A DNA stretch of 64,000 nucleotides from Larus michahellis (GCF_964199755.1 NC_133910.1:11106711-11170710), one strand, 5' to 3'. Numbered from the stretch's first letter, positions 10,861 through 40,845 are shown. The notes: a model not told the origin generated them from the sequence alone. Translations and numbers: made by a program.

Positions 10861-13371
10861 ATTATTTTTTATTTTTTTATTTTTTTTATTTTTGTCTGCT
10901 AAAAATAGTATTGCAAGTTTTGGCTTTTACCTTGACATAAAAATCACAATTTAGTGTGCAAAACGCTTTAACAGTGGAAGAAACTCATCAGAGGAGTCGA
11001 GGGGTGTCCGATGGGAGCACGTTAGGGGTCAGCACCGTCCCCCCCCCTCCCAGCACCACCACCCCGGGGCGCGCGGGGCCGGGGGGCTCCCCGCTCGCTT
11101 GCCTCCTGCCCCGCGTGCTGGGGGCTCACTCGCCGCCCCCGCGGGGGATTCAGACAGCAGGAACACTTGGAGCAGCAGCTGAAGCCCGGGATGGCCGCGG
11201 ACTGGCAACGTGGCGGCGGGGGATTCGCCGCCGGGGGCTCGTCCCAGTTTCCCCGTTGACCCTTCTCCACTCGCAGCGAGCTTTTTCCAGAAAAACAAAC
11301 GATCTGAACAAAACCACCGGGGCGGGGGTTGGGGGGGACATGAATGGCTGGGGGGAGGCATTGGCCCCGCACACAACCCCGTGGCAAGGATGCTCCGCTC
11401 CCTCCAACGCCGGTTAAGCCACGGGCAATTCCAGTTTTGGGTGGCGGCTGGGGTTGAACCCCTTGCCCGGCCGGAGGAGGGGACCCCCGGTACTTGCCAC
11501 CCCCGGCCGGGCTCCCCGCCACCCCCGGGGGGAATTTTCTAGGGTGAAACCACGGTTAGAAGAACTAAACCATCAAGGCGGCAAAAAGGACCCGCTCCCC
11601 ATCGTCTGCCGGCAGCACGGCAATGCCGGCACCATCCCTCCCCTCCCAAGCCCCATCCCGCCGGTGTCACCGCGGCCAAACCAGCGCTGGGAAGGTCACC
11701 GGCCCGGGGGACAACCAGGGGGTTCACCGCGCGCCTTGGCCAAAGCTGGACCCGCAGGACGCCGAGACGGCGGCGCGGGACAAGGTGACGCAGCCCTTCT
11801 GCAAAGCAGCAGCTCCCGGGATGGCGGTGTTAATTGGCGCTAACGAGGAGGAGAGGGGCTGGCTTCTACACTATATGGCAGCTGCAGGTAACTTGTATGC
11901 TTACACTCCGTTTTCTTTAAAGGTGCTTGGTATAACTTTAGATATATAATATACATGTAATATTGCTAATAGTCAAGCATAAGAATAAAGGTGCAGACAT
12001 ACCATAAATACTGATGCTTTGATTTTACACTATCAGACCTAGATGAATGCAGTTTCCTATTCACATTATAAAGCAGCCCCAAATTCTATAATTTAAAATA
12101 GTGTCGTAAACAAAGAGGAGGAAGGAGTCGGTTATGATCTGATCTTCTTAATCTGTTTTCCTTGGAAAAAAATGATCAAAAAATTCTAAGGCACTCAGGA
12201 AAGCCGCATACAATCGATGGACTGCTCTGTTCTCACCTTACATTCAATATTTTAAAGGGGTTACTTTTTTTTTTTTTCATTTTTTTTTTTTCGGAAGAAT
12301 ACAATCATTACCATATAACATTTTCAAACACATCATTAATCCTCCACACACAGGAAACATTAGTGCAAAATGCTTGCCCTCATCTACCAGATAAGGAAAA
12401 AAAACCCAACGCCCTTCACATTTTAGAAGTTTGCCTTCCTAATAATAATAATTAATAAAACAAACAAACTCAAATTTAAAAAGAAAAAAAAAAATGAAAG
12501 GAAAAAAAAAAAAAGAAAGAAAAAAACCCCAAAAATATACAGGAAGTTGTGCTAGGTATAAAAATATATATTTTCACTGTGCAACTTGACTCTCTTCAGA
12601 CTCTCTGTCCTAAGCCGTTCAAGTACTTCTGCTGCTGCCCCCCCGCTGGCCCCGCCGGCCGGGGCCATCTCTCTGGGCGCGGGTTTGGTCCGGAATTAAC
12701 ACCTTAACTAATGGCCTGCTCACCAAACCCCAGCAAGTGCCAAAAAGGAGGAGGAACCCTTTGCAACGTCTTTAAAATATACACATATATATGCACGCAG
12801 ACACACACAGAAGGGACGATTTTTGATCTCCGGCGCCCGGATCTGCTCCCAGCTTGCCTCAAATTTTTGGGGAGGTGATTGGGGCGGGGGGGAGGGGGTC
12901 CTCAGCCAAACCTGACCCTCTGAGCCCCACCAGTCTGCCCTAGAGCTGCCCCCGGGGGGACGGGGACACCCCCAGGGCCAAGGAACTGCCCCCTCTCCAT
13001 CTCCTGGGGGACGGCCGGGGAAGAAGCCCACCCCAAGCTCAGCTCTCTGGTCCCCCCTGCTCAGGTCTGTCCTCCTCCCGCGGGCCGGGGATGAGCCGTG
13101 CCAGCTCTGGGCTTCGCCAAGAGTGTGAATTTTCTTTGCTGATGTGGGTAAAGTGCAAATAGAGCCCCCGGCCCTGCTCGTCCCCGCTCCCCGGAGCATC
13201 ACGTGCCCCGCGCCGGCCCATCGCCGTCACCCGAGCCACGCCGTGCCAAAAACCGCAGAGCTGTGCAAGACGTGAGGCAAAACCATCCCATCACTGATTA
13301 TTAATTTTTTTTTTTTTTCTCAAGGAGCAGTGGGACAGGCGAAGCGCCGGACAGCTTTGTTATTCCCATGC

Positions 13372-13399
<28 letters not shown>
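13372..13399 (+). repeat. A28 homopolymer (U28 in the NACC2 transcript)
   Basis: There are 28 uninterrupted A on the plus strand inside the putative NACC2 3' UTR, followed by a shorter A-run near 13416-13428. Confidence 0.95.
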
Positions 13400-13402
<3 letters not shown>

Positions 13403-14548
13403 TCAAGTATCGAAGAAAAAAAAAAAATGGCCGAAAAAGTTGGGTTATCCTCTCCCCCTTTCCCCCTTTCCCAACGGAAATACAAAGAAGGAAGAAAACC
13501 CTGAGCAAAGCGCCGTCTGCATTGGGGACCAAAGCAGGGAAGAAAAGCGGCGCAGGCGCTTTCAGAAGCGACTCCCGACGCGCCTCGCACTTGTTCTTCA
13601 CCCCAAACTTGTCAAAGAACAAGCGGTAAAGATCATTAAAGCAGGCCATTTAGTCACAGTAAAAATAATAATTAAAAAAGAAAAAAAAAAAAGAAAAAAA
13701 GCTATTCTTGGCTTTCTCCTTGCTGCCCCCATCCCTCGGGGGCATCCCGGCCTCGGCATCCCCCTGCCCGGCGGCGGCGCCCAGCAGGAGCCGGGGCTGC
13801 GGGAAGGTGACGGTCCCTTTGGGGGATTTCTGCGGGGATTTCTGCCCTCCGTGGGCAAGAGGCAGCGAGCGGGAGGTGAGATGGTACCCCCCACCCCGCC
13901 AGGCTCCAAGGGCACCTGCGGGTCCCATCCTGCGCCCGCACCACCGAGCCGAGGCCAGCCGGGGCCACCAAAGCCAACACAGCCTGGGGACATCCGCTTT
14001 CAACAAAATAACCCAACAAATAACTCACACCGGGCTTTTCCCCAGGAGGGCCTGTCTGGAAGGATAAGCAAGAGGCGAAACGCTTCCTCCTCCCCAAACA
14101 CCTCTTTCACAGAAGGGCACAAAGCTAATTTTTTTTTTTTTTTTTTACTTTTTTTTAAATACATTTTTGCATCCAATAAGCTCTGAATTATTAAACGGTG
14201 GTAGCCCGGCTGGCCGGGGCGGAGAGAGGCGGCGCTGGGTGAGCCCCACACGCCAGCGGATGCTCCTGGTGTGGATGCTGCCGGGAGCCAACACCGAGAG
14301 CTCCTGGCTCCGTGCCCTTCGGAGCAAGGCTAACCTGCTTTCCGTGCTCAGACTCCTCTCCAAAGCCCTTCCCAGGAGGCCAAGGGGGGCTACTCCTCTC
14401 CACAGGAGTAGCCAGGCTTGGCCACCTGCCTGGATGCCCCGTTGCCCCGAGGCGATGGAGTGCAGCGGGGCGACAGCAGCCCCTTTGCCCAAGAAGCGGG
14501 TGACGTGGAGGTGCAAGCGAGGAGAAGGAAAAGAAAAGGAGTCACTGG

Positions 14549-14573
14549 GAGGGAGAGGGAGAGAGAGAGAGAA
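14549..14573 (+). repeat. (GA)n-rich simple repeat in the 3' UTR
   Basis: GGGAGAGG passes into GAGAGAGA on the plus strand, a CT-rich tract in the transcript. Confidence 0.7.
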
Positions 14574-15409
14574 ACCAAGCCCAAAACCCAGCCGTATTGG
14601 GCCAAAAACCAACCCGACAACAACCACTGCACCGGCCAGGGTCTCCACCTGCATCCCACGCAGTCCTCCTGACACCTGCACGCCTGAACTCCCACGGAAC
14701 CATCCCTGCTCCGGCCGACCGGAGAAAACTCCCCGAGACAACGGCACCGAGCCCCCCGCCAGCCGCCGCAGCAGCCTGCCCCATGGCAGCCCTGCCCCAC
14801 GGCAGCCACAGCACGGGGCTGCCTCCCACACCAGAAGCCTTTGACGATTTCCCCCACCCTGTCCCACTTGGCTACAAGCCCTTCTGCTCGAGACACACGT
14901 CGCCAGTCACAGCACCTCTTCCCTAACACACCTCGCTTTCCTGTTAAGTGACGGTAAAACTTTCTGTAGAGGAACAAGGTTAACGATGGCTTTACTTCTG
15001 AGCTGAGTAATGGATGGGGTGGTGATGACGTGGGGGGTGGTGGTGGTTGGGGGGGGGGGTGGCTAGCTTTTCTCCTCCCCTTCTTAAAATTAAAAAAAAA
15101 AAAAAGAAGAAAAAAAAAAAAAGAAAAAGCTACAATCTTAGAGACTAACCTCAGGAATATCAAAAAAGGAGCCCAATATTTTTTTTTTAAGTAGGTCGCC
15201 ACAGACCTAGTCGTTTACAGTATAACGAATGCGATTATTTCCTTCATAAATTTTAAATACAAGCAGAATAAAAATCACATTTTTTTCAGGCAACAGTAGC
15301 AGTTCAGTAGGTAAGTGGCTTGATCACATTTTTTTGTTTTGTATTAGTAATGCATGCAAGCAGCTTTAGTATTACAGATCCCTTATAGGTCACGAAACGT
15401 TTGCTCTCT

Positions 15410-32711
<17,302 letters not shown>

Positions 32712-32773
32712 GGCTCAGGATCGGCTGGAGCTCCTCAGACATTCAATGCAGGAATATCCAAAGTAGGGCACAT
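32712..32773 (-). promoter_or_regulatory. NACC2: NACC2 5' UTR segment with two upstream AUGs
   Basis: This 62-nt leader is the untranslated part of the first coding exon, directly after a TTTTTCAG acceptor. Its first three bases are ATG (32773) and open a 12-codon uORF ending with TGA at 32737-32735. A second ATG at 32742 is out of frame with the main start; it runs through it and stops at 32509 after 77 codons. Its context is weak (T at -3), whereas the main ATG has G at -3. The acceptor shows that at least one further 5' exon must exist upstream. Confidence 0.8.
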
Positions 32774-34203
32774 CTGAAAAACGGAGAAGGCAGGGAGAGA
32801 GGCACAGCGTTTTTAGACAGTTCACCAAAGCAGGCAGAAGCAGAGGAACCCACCTCACCCGACATCAAAGGCTCAAAGCTAAGCTCCGAGAGCCCACGCG
32901 GAAAAGCAATCACTCCTAAAAATTATTTATCAATGTTTTCAAACAGTGTTGGAAATGCTATAGGTGGATGACAAAGGATATTCCCCAAAAATGCAAGTAT
33001 TTTCTTCAAGTTGTGGTCTGTTTAAATAAGCACCACTGATCTATTCCCCTGGGGGGGGTTTTACTCTCTGCAGGAAAATCTGAACGGTAACGGGAGAGGA
33101 GTGAACAGCACAGCAAACGTAGGACAGTCAGACCGCGGGTAGCATTATATAAGAAAGACAACAACCAGCAGCTATGTCGAAACTACAGAAAAGATATTTA
33201 TAAAACAACGTGCCATTCTGCCTGAAATAAATACAGGATTCTGCCGGAGCGACAGCTCCCAGGAAAAAGCACTTTGAAAAGCAATCTTCCCATTTGCACC
33301 AGAAAGAGGGAGCGTTTCAACAGTTAAACCCCTTCTCAACAGATTGATCCTCCAACAAAACGAGGCTTAGCTCCAAATTAAGCCAGATATTTGAGCCCCA
33401 ATAAAACAAACCGACGCGCCGCAGCCAGCCACCTACCAAGTTGTCTTCGCATTTTTCTCCCCTAAATCCCAAGCAGGGCAGGGGGAGCCCCAGCCCAGCC
33501 CCTCCGTCCCCCCCAGCTCCATCGCCCCAGCCCGGGGATCCCGGGGGTCTGAGCGGCACCGGGGACCCTCTGAGCAACCTCACACCGAACGGGCTGGATG
33601 TGACGCCTCCGGCTTCGCGTCCCGGCGGTGCCGCTCTGTCCGAGCAGCTGTACCTTGGGCCACGGAGACAATTCCTCCTTTCCCCGACCGGCGTGGGAAG
33701 GCAGCTGGGACACCAGCCCCGAGCAGGGAGTGTCAGCGCAGCCCAGGGAACGGGAACTCCAGCGAAGCAAATCACTGCGGATTCACCGACAGCAGCCGGA
33801 GCCCAAATTTCCCCCCCCTCATCCCCCCCAAGCTCCACGCAAGAGTCCAGAAGATGTAAAATCCTATTTGCCTTCGATGCTACTGAAGAAAAACGACGGT
33901 TAACTAGTACTGAAAGCTCGTAAGAACAATATTTTTAAAAAAGGGAAAAAAAAAAAAAAAGAAGTTTATCTGAGAAAGATTAAAAAAAAAAACCTTCTGA
34001 AAAGAAAATAATAACCCACAAAGAGCTGCTCTGTTCCCACTGCTGGGGAAAAAAAAAAAAAAGTCCTATCTGCAAGGCCACGGGGTAACAGGAAGAAAAG
34101 GGAACACACTCGGAGCCAATTTAATTGTATCTGCATGGTTAAAAAAAAATTCTTCCGAGCGAGGAAGTTCCCGGTCCCCTGGCCTGGCCGGGAGCAAACC
34201 TAC
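32774..34203 (-). other. 5' non-coding intron of NACC2 (if the 34.2 kb donor is used)
   Basis: Its acceptor at 32774 is clear, so the sequence just upstream is certainly intronic; the 5' limit depends on the candidate first exon. A GC-rich stretch (33430-33780) has overlapping open frames without recognisable product. A-runs lie near 33946-33960 and 34048-34062. Confidence 0.55.
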
Positions 34204-34345
34204 CTTCAGCAGTGGCGTCCCCAGCGCGGCCGCCGGCCGAGGGGCTCTGCGTCCCCCCGTACAGCCCGGCCGCAGGCTGTGCCCAGCGACGACGATCGCT
34301 CAGGGGAGGGAAGGCAAAAAAAAAAAAATAATAAATATATAGTAT
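34204..34345 (-). promoter_or_regulatory. Candidate NACC2 promoter and non-coding first exon
   Basis: On the minus strand a TATA-like TATATATTTA (about 34341-34330) is followed by a CpG-rich stretch and then by GAAG/GTAGGT, a near-perfect splice donor (exon end 34204, GT at 34203-34202). If used, a first exon of about 100 nt would splice over 1.43 kb to the acceptor before 32773. The match of TATA, CpG content and donor is suggestive only. NACC2 in mammals has a very long first intron, so the main promoter may be outside the window. Confidence 0.35.
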
Positions 34346-34840
34346 CAAACCCTGGGTTTGTATCTGCTGGAGCTCAAGCTTTTACCAAGTCAAATCTCCC
34401 CGGCAGCGCACAGCATCTAAATGAATAGGCCGGATGCAGATTAACATTCAGGCTGCTCTCTGCAATGAATAGAGCCCTTTGATTAGGGACCTGAAGTAAA
34501 TGCCAGTTTCAAACCGAAGCTTTAAAAACAGAGAAATATCAGTGCCAGAGGAATGCTCTCAGTGTTGGTACAAGACAGACTTTTGATGAGTCACTGCAAT
34601 GCAAACAAAGATGGCAGAAATACTGTACTGTATGCTGATGAAATGCTTAGTGGTGCCACGGCAACTGAGACAGGTTTTAAATTTATAGTGCAGTTTTGCA
34701 TATGAATTACGCTGTAAACTGCCTCCCCTGCCATCTAGTACATCCAGAGTGTCAAAGCATTTAAACTATTCCAAACAGTCTGCAGAGCTGGCACTGCTGC
34801 GGGTTAACTCCTGCGGCCGGAGGAAGGCGTGGAGAGCATC
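34346..34840. other. AT-rich unique segment upstream of the candidate promoter
   Basis: No gene is seen. It is AT-rich unique DNA with an octamer-like TTTTGCATATGAATTA near 34694-34709, possibly regulatory. Confidence 0.3.
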
Positions 34841-35790
34841 CCCCACCAACCCCCCGTGTCCCCCCAACATCCCGCCTGCCTCGGCATCCCCCTGTATCCC
34901 CCCGCATCCCCCCAACATCCCGCCTGCCTCGGCATCCCCCTGTATCCCCCCGCATCCCCCCAACATCCCGCCTGCCTCGGCATCCCCCTGTATCCCCCCG
35001 CATCCCCCCAACATCTCGCCTGCCTCCGCATTCCCTCTGCATCCCCCCAACATCCCGCCTGCCCCCGCATCCCCCTGTATCCCCCTGCATCCCCCCAACA
35101 TCCCACCTGCCTCGGCATCCCCCTGTATCCCACCGCATCCCCCCAACATCCCGCCTGCCTCCGCATTCCCCCTGCATCCCCCTGCATCCCCCCAACATCC
35201 CGCCTGCCTCAGCATCCCCTGTATCCCCCCGCATCCCCCCAGCATCCTGCATGCCTCTGCATTCCCTCTGCATCCCCCCAACATCCCACCTGCCTCAGCA
35301 TTCCCTCTGCATCCCCTCTGCATCCTCCTTGCATCCCCCTGTATCCCCCCGTGTCCCCCCAACATACCACCTGCCTCTGAACTCCCTCTGCATCCCCCTG
35401 CATCCCCCCAACATCCCGCCTGCCTCAGCATTCCCTCTGCATCCTCCCTGCATCCCCCTGTATCCCCCCGCATCCCCCCAACATCCCACCTGCCTCAGCA
35501 TCCCCCCTGCATCCCGCCAGCATCCCCCTGTATCCCCTCAACATCCCGCCTGCCTCAGTATCCACCATGCATCCCACCAGCATCTCCCTGCCCCCCCCAA
35601 CATCACCCCAGCATTCCCCCTGCCCCAGCAACCCCCTGCATCCCACCAGCGTCTCCCTGCCCCCCCCAACATCACCCCAGCATTCCCCCTGCCCCAGCAA
35701 CCCCCTGCATCCCACCAGCGTCTCCCTGCATCCCCTCAACATCCCCCGAGCACCCCCCCCTGCATCCCCCCAGCCACCTCCCTGCATCTT
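34841..35790 (+). repeat. C-rich minisatellite, 48-bp unit (G-rich on the NACC2 sense strand)
   Basis: The unit is AACATCCCGCCTGCCTCGGC, then ATCCCCCTGTATCCCCCC, then GCATCCCCCC: 48 bp. Units start at 34866, 34914, 34962 and 35010 exactly; later units vary in length (39-bp and other forms) and composition. Because 48 is divisible by 3 and the unit lacks stops, long frames (up to 429 codons plus, 235 minus) run through it; they are repeat artefacts. The minus strand has G5-G6 runs with short loops throughout. Confidence 0.95.
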
Positions 35791-35903
35791 GCCACCCCAC
35801 GCCAGGGGCTCCCCAAAACCACCCCCCCAAAAGGAAAGCTTTGGAAATGCCCAAATCTGCCCCAAATACAGGTGCTCCTTGGGCAGCCACAGTCCTGATC
35901 CCG

Positions 35904-35917
35904 CCCCCCCCCCCCCC
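35904..35917 (+). repeat. C14 homopolymer
   Basis: An uninterrupted C-run lies just past the minisatellite, followed by further short C-runs. Confidence 0.85.
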
Positions 35918-38900
35918 TCCCCCCAGCTCCCCCCATCATACAAGAAAGCCTTTCAAATGCAGGAAAAATGTTTACCCCTTGGGGAAAGCTTCTTTCAGGC
36001 TGTGGCTGAATCCACTAAAAGCAAATCCATTTGCTTAAGTAATGAAATCCTAGTCACATTGTCTCCTGGATTCAGATTTTAAATTACCTTCGCATTTATT
36101 GAGCATGTTTGGTGCTTTTTTCTGGGAAAGAGGGTGGGGCCTCACTTTGCTTACTTCGCTCTTGCCCAGAGCGTTTTTTATTTCTGCTATTGCTCTCAGA
36201 TTTGTTTCAATCACTCCGCTCGGACGGTCACACACCGTTAAAATGTAAGAGATCAGAGGTGAAGCCATCCTTAGAGGAGGGTAAGTGTTGGGAGGGCAGA
36301 CGGGGCGGGTGATGCTCCGGTGTGACCCCTCCCTGCTGACCGCGCGCTGCCTCCCCTTCCACCCTCCAAAGAGATGTTTGGTGCATTAAGTTCAACTCCA
36401 CGGCAGCAAACGGCCGCTGCTCCCCAGCGCCCAGGGGCTGGCTGCCTTCCCCTGCTCTTCCAGCAAACGGCACTAACACGTCTGCTCTGCATCCCACAGG
36501 ACACGCAGGCTCCCAGCGCCCCGCAGAGCCACGACGCTCCCAGCCGAGGACCTCCAGGACCTGCACGTGTCAGGAGCGCTCAAGGGTTCATCCAAACCCC
36601 ATGTCAGGTCAATGGGATCTCCGCCCGGTGGTGACGAGGATGCTAAGGCACCGAGAGGGGACCAAGGTGACATCCTGCAAGGAGGTCAGAGATGACACCA
36701 CAACAGCCAAGCCCAAGAGCCCAGGACCTCCCTCCACCCATGACACCACCGACCTCTGTTGGAGAAGGAAAGAAGTCTGCCCTGGCAAATGCAGATCTGC
36801 TCTGGATCTGTGAAAATTACTGAAATTAAATGTGCTTTACAGAAACGTAACTCCTCCACTCAGGAACCTGGAGGAAGCCTTGTCTACGAGGATGGCAGAC
36901 CATGGGTGGAGAAGGATCCCCTCCTCTCTTCTTCCAGCAAGAGCTCCCTTAGAGCTGGAAGGACCAGGTGGGACCTGCTTGGACCCGCTCACAACCTAGC
37001 TTGGAGAAACCCAACAGGGCAGGATGAGCAGGACCAGCCAAGGACAGCTTGGTAGCACAGAACAAACCAACTTAAAATAGATTTCAATTATTAACATTAC
37101 TTAGAATCTGCTCTACAAACAAGCCAGGCATGCCAGCAGGAACCCATGTCTCTCCCTAAAAACACCCAAATTGTGCCAGTTCAGGATACATTTAAGCCGG
37201 TGAGAAGCACTAGAGTGCCTCTGCCTAGCAAATTATTGGCAGATTTCATATAAAACCTCCCATGAGACACTGGAGTTTGAACCAAGATGCTCCACACAAC
37301 TGATCCCTCCCGAGGTTTGCCTTCCACAGGACTGCAGCCTGGCCTGACCACCCCAAGGGGATCCCACCCCAAAATCACATCACTCCAGCTCCCGGTGGCC
37401 TTTTCTCCCATTCCAGCAGGTTTTGCAGCTGCTGGTCACACAGTGGCCGAGTGAGCAGGCGAGTTTCCAGTGGCACTTGGTGATAGATTAGACCTCCAGC
37501 TCTCCTGGAGAAAAAAGGCTCTGAAATGCTCTCACATGGAAATGGTGAAAATAGTAACTGTGTTTGCTCTAGAAACGGCATCGAGGAACACGGGCAAAGC
37601 CGTACCAGTGAGCTGCAAAACCACTTCAACAAACCACAGCTCAGGACTGCTGGACTTTTGTTTCTTCCTCCCCACTTTGCCCCTGCCTTTTTATAGAAAA
37701 AAAACCCCAACCTAAACCAACCAACAATCCAACACCCTCCAAAAATCCAAGAAATAAAAGAAGGCAGTCTTGAAAGCCAAGGAGAACTTGCTCACCACCC
37801 TTGAAAGCCACGGAGAACCTGTTCACCACCAGACCTCACATCCCCTAAAAACAACAGCAACAAAATATTACTGTGACTAGATAGCAAATGCAATAACGCT
37901 TGATAATACCTAATTTAAAAATCTCCTCTATTAAATATGAATTATTTTTTTTTTAAGTAGAGAAACAAAGCGACTTTTGCATGGTTTGAAACGGCTTCAG
38001 TCCATTTGACACGGGAAGAGCTGTGCTGCAGGAAAAATGACCTTAGTGGTTACAGCTGTAAACTGTACTTTGCAACCTCGTCTCCCAAGCTCAGCTGTGC
38101 CCCAGGGTGCAGGAGAAGCCCCCAGCGCCATCCTCACCCAAAAAAATCCAGTCCCCTTTGGTCTGCCGTGTCCTACAGGTGACAGACGATGAGATGGACA
38201 CCTCCCACTAAATGGAAAAACTTGGACAAAACTGGATTAAAACCAGCCAGCGCCCCCCCGCCCCCCGCCTGCCCCGAATCATTTAAGATACGTGACCGTT
38301 CAAGCAAAACATCATTTTGTTCTCTAATGGCAGCCTCTTTTTTTCCAGCTCTTGGATAAGGCAGGACGATCTGTACATGCCTGCACGATTTTTGTAAAGT
38401 CATAGCCTTTGTCACAAAGATCTTCATAAAAAATGCAGCTGTTACTTGATACAACTTCCACAAGAGTTTGAGAATTCTCAGTTTCTGCGTTCACGTGCTT
38501 TGGGGGGGGGGGGGGGGGAGGGGGCACAAAAAAAAGCAGGTTTGCTCTTTTCCAAACTATTTTCCTGCTCCGAGGCCCGAAAGGTCGGGGCGAGACAACA
38601 ACAAAGGAAAAAAGCATCGACCTAGAATAAGATGCTGGCATCAGAGCTCCCCCAGGAGTAATCAGAAATAATTAGATAATGTATTTAAATTGTCTTTTTC
38701 CTTAGCCAACATACAAAGAGACTCGGAGACTTCACCCAGCCCTTAAAAAAAAACCCCCAAGCCCCCCTCGCCCTGGGTTTCCCACAGGAAGGGGCGCTGG
38801 GGGCAGCCGGGGCAGGTCAAAGGCAGCAGGACCCTCCGGCGGGGGGGAAGAGACAAAGCGGCCCAGAGCCTGCACCCCCCCCTCACCCCCCAGCCAAAGC

Positions 38901-40287
38901 CCCTCAAAAGGAAAGAGCTGAAAAGTCCTGCCCTTGAAGGCCCCAAAGGGTCAAAGGAAACTCTGCTTTCTTCTGTAAATGAGGGGGGGGGTGGTGGAAT
39001 CCCATCCTTGGATTGGAGGCTGGCAGGGGGATGTCACCCAGCCGGGCAGGGGCCCCCCAAAGCCACCCAGGACCCCCTGGCGCAGGGGTGCCACCCGCCC
39101 AGCTCTTGCTAGAGGGTTTTGGGGTTCCCCCCCCCCCCAATGAGAAGGAAATGCACTTTTTACATAAGCCCAAAGGAAAATACGCAACAGCTAACTGCAC
39201 AACTGGGTGGCGAAGCACCATTCCCCCAGCGCCGAGCCGCTGTCACGCCTTAAATAAAATAAGGAGTTAAATAAAGTCAAATAAAATGCACTTCAGGCCC
39301 GCGCTGGGCATACCCCCCTCCCCATGCACCGCAGGTTGCTGTGTCGGGGAACCGAGAAGCAAAAAAGAAAAGTCTTTGCCCCCTCTCCCCTGCCCCCAAA
39401 AGCGAATCTGCCCCCTGCCCATGCTGGGGCTCGGGACGAGAAAACCTGGGGAGGGGACGGGGGGGGGACGGGGGCACAAACGGGAAAGGCCGCGAGTGCC
39501 CGCACGGCCTGATGCCCGTCTTTGGCAGGGGGAAGAAAACAAGGTTAAGTTTGGAAATCAAATGACGGTCATGCCGAGACTCCGCTTCTCTTCTGCAGCA
39601 TTTCTTGCTGCAGCTCCAAAGTATTTATTTTGGAAATGCTGCAAGTGGCAAGCGGCGAGCAGCGCTAGCGGACCCTATTTTTAGTGTAGCAGCCAGTGGC
39701 AATGGGTGAAAGAAGATTATTTCTGCCTTATTAAGATAGCAGAAACCAAATTTGCAAATATTACTCAGTAACACAGAAGCAAGGCAGGCAGCAGACATGC
39801 GGCACGGAGCCACCTTTGCTTTGTAACCCGAAAAGTTCGCACAGAAAGTAAAGACCTGGAGGCTTGAGCAGGGGGGAATGGGGGGAAAAAAGATGGAAAA
39901 GTGAATTAAATCAACGCTGATGAGCCAGCCCAGCCGGGCGACCGCAGCCCCTCTGCCAGGGCAGCCCGGGGACGGGGTGCCGGGAGTGATCCCTGGGGAC
40001 CCGGTGCAGCCCCGGGGGACCCCGGCACAGCCCCGGTGGCAGGTCCCCGGCTCTGTCCTGCTGCAAGGTGAGTCACCGGCAGCCTGGGCACACCATCACC
40101 GCCCGAGGTCACCCACCCCGCAGGCTGCTGCCTCCAAAAAGTGCAGTCATTCAGCCAAGGCGAAGCGTGTTATTGCCATTGTTTTTTAATTATTTTTTTC
40201 TTCCCCCTCTCCTTATCTATCACTGGTTTTAAGAGCTCTCAAAGCAAGGAGAAGCAAAAATAGAAAATGCAACATTTTAATTTTATT

Positions 40288-40306
40288 CCCCCCCCCCCCC
40301 CCCCCC
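40288..40306 (+). repeat. C19 homopolymer
   Basis: Nineteen uninterrupted C lie between TTTTATT and AGATTGC. Confidence 0.95.
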
Positions 40307-40838
40307 AGATTGCTGCAAGGAGAAAGGGGAAGGGAGAGACATAGACAAAACCCACAATTATTCTGCAGAATTTAATTTTTTGCAACCTAATAGAAGCTCG
40401 AGACCCCGGCTAAGTTACGTCCAGCAGAAAGCACACAGCACCCCATCACCATGCCTTCCGCAAAGCGTGCATCGCCTGCATCCCATCGCAAACATTAATC
40501 CACATCCGTAACACATCAAAAAGACAAGTGCCATGCTGAATTGTATTCTCCTCACTCCTAGTACACAACAGCAGAGCTAGCAATATATAACATGCATGAC
40601 TCAGTTCTACCATCGTGCCACTACGGAACAGAAAGCCTTAAAATAAAGTAAATATCTTAAAAGGTCAATTAAAAAAAGCTTACAAAACATCAGACGCTGC
40701 TTCTCGCTAGAGCTCATTACCTAGTATGGTGGAGCTGCCTGTGTGTTTTTTTTTCTTGTGCAAGTTAGTCTGTGAGTCAGCATTAACACACATGAGAACA
40801 TCAGGAATACTGCCTAGTTCTGATGCAATGGAGGTTGT

Positions 40839-40845
40839 AAAAAAA

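Larger units (their letters stand above)
10240..15409 (-). other. NACC2: NACC2 3' untranslated region (putative, about 5.2 kb)
   Basis: No coding pattern is seen below the stop at 15410, while the strand carries features of a long 3' UTR. AATAAA signals (minus strand) sit at 10266-10261 and, in overlapping copies, at 10860-10847. The first is followed on the transcript side by a T-rich stretch suited to a downstream element. The region has alternating A-rich and U-rich tracts: transcript U28 at 13399-13372, A18 at 14146-14129, U-rich at 15128-15092 and 12526-12481, and A-rich at 12291-12265. Several GC-rich stretches (11.0-11.8, 12.6-13.2, 13.7-14.9 kb) alternate with AT-rich ones. Long 3' UTRs are usual for this family; the exact end is inferred. 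Confidence 0.6.

Noticed and set aside
13368..14186. 272-codon plus-strand frame starting in poly-lysine
   Set aside because: The lysine run is the A28 homopolymer in the NACC2 3' UTR; the frame is antisense to the transcript.
34841..35790. CRISPR-like array
   Set aside because: Units are contiguous tandem repeats without unique spacers, in a vertebrate genome; it is a minisatellite.
34749..36038. 429-codon Pro/Ser-rich protein
   Set aside because: It is the translation of the 48-bp minisatellite, open in several frames on both strands.
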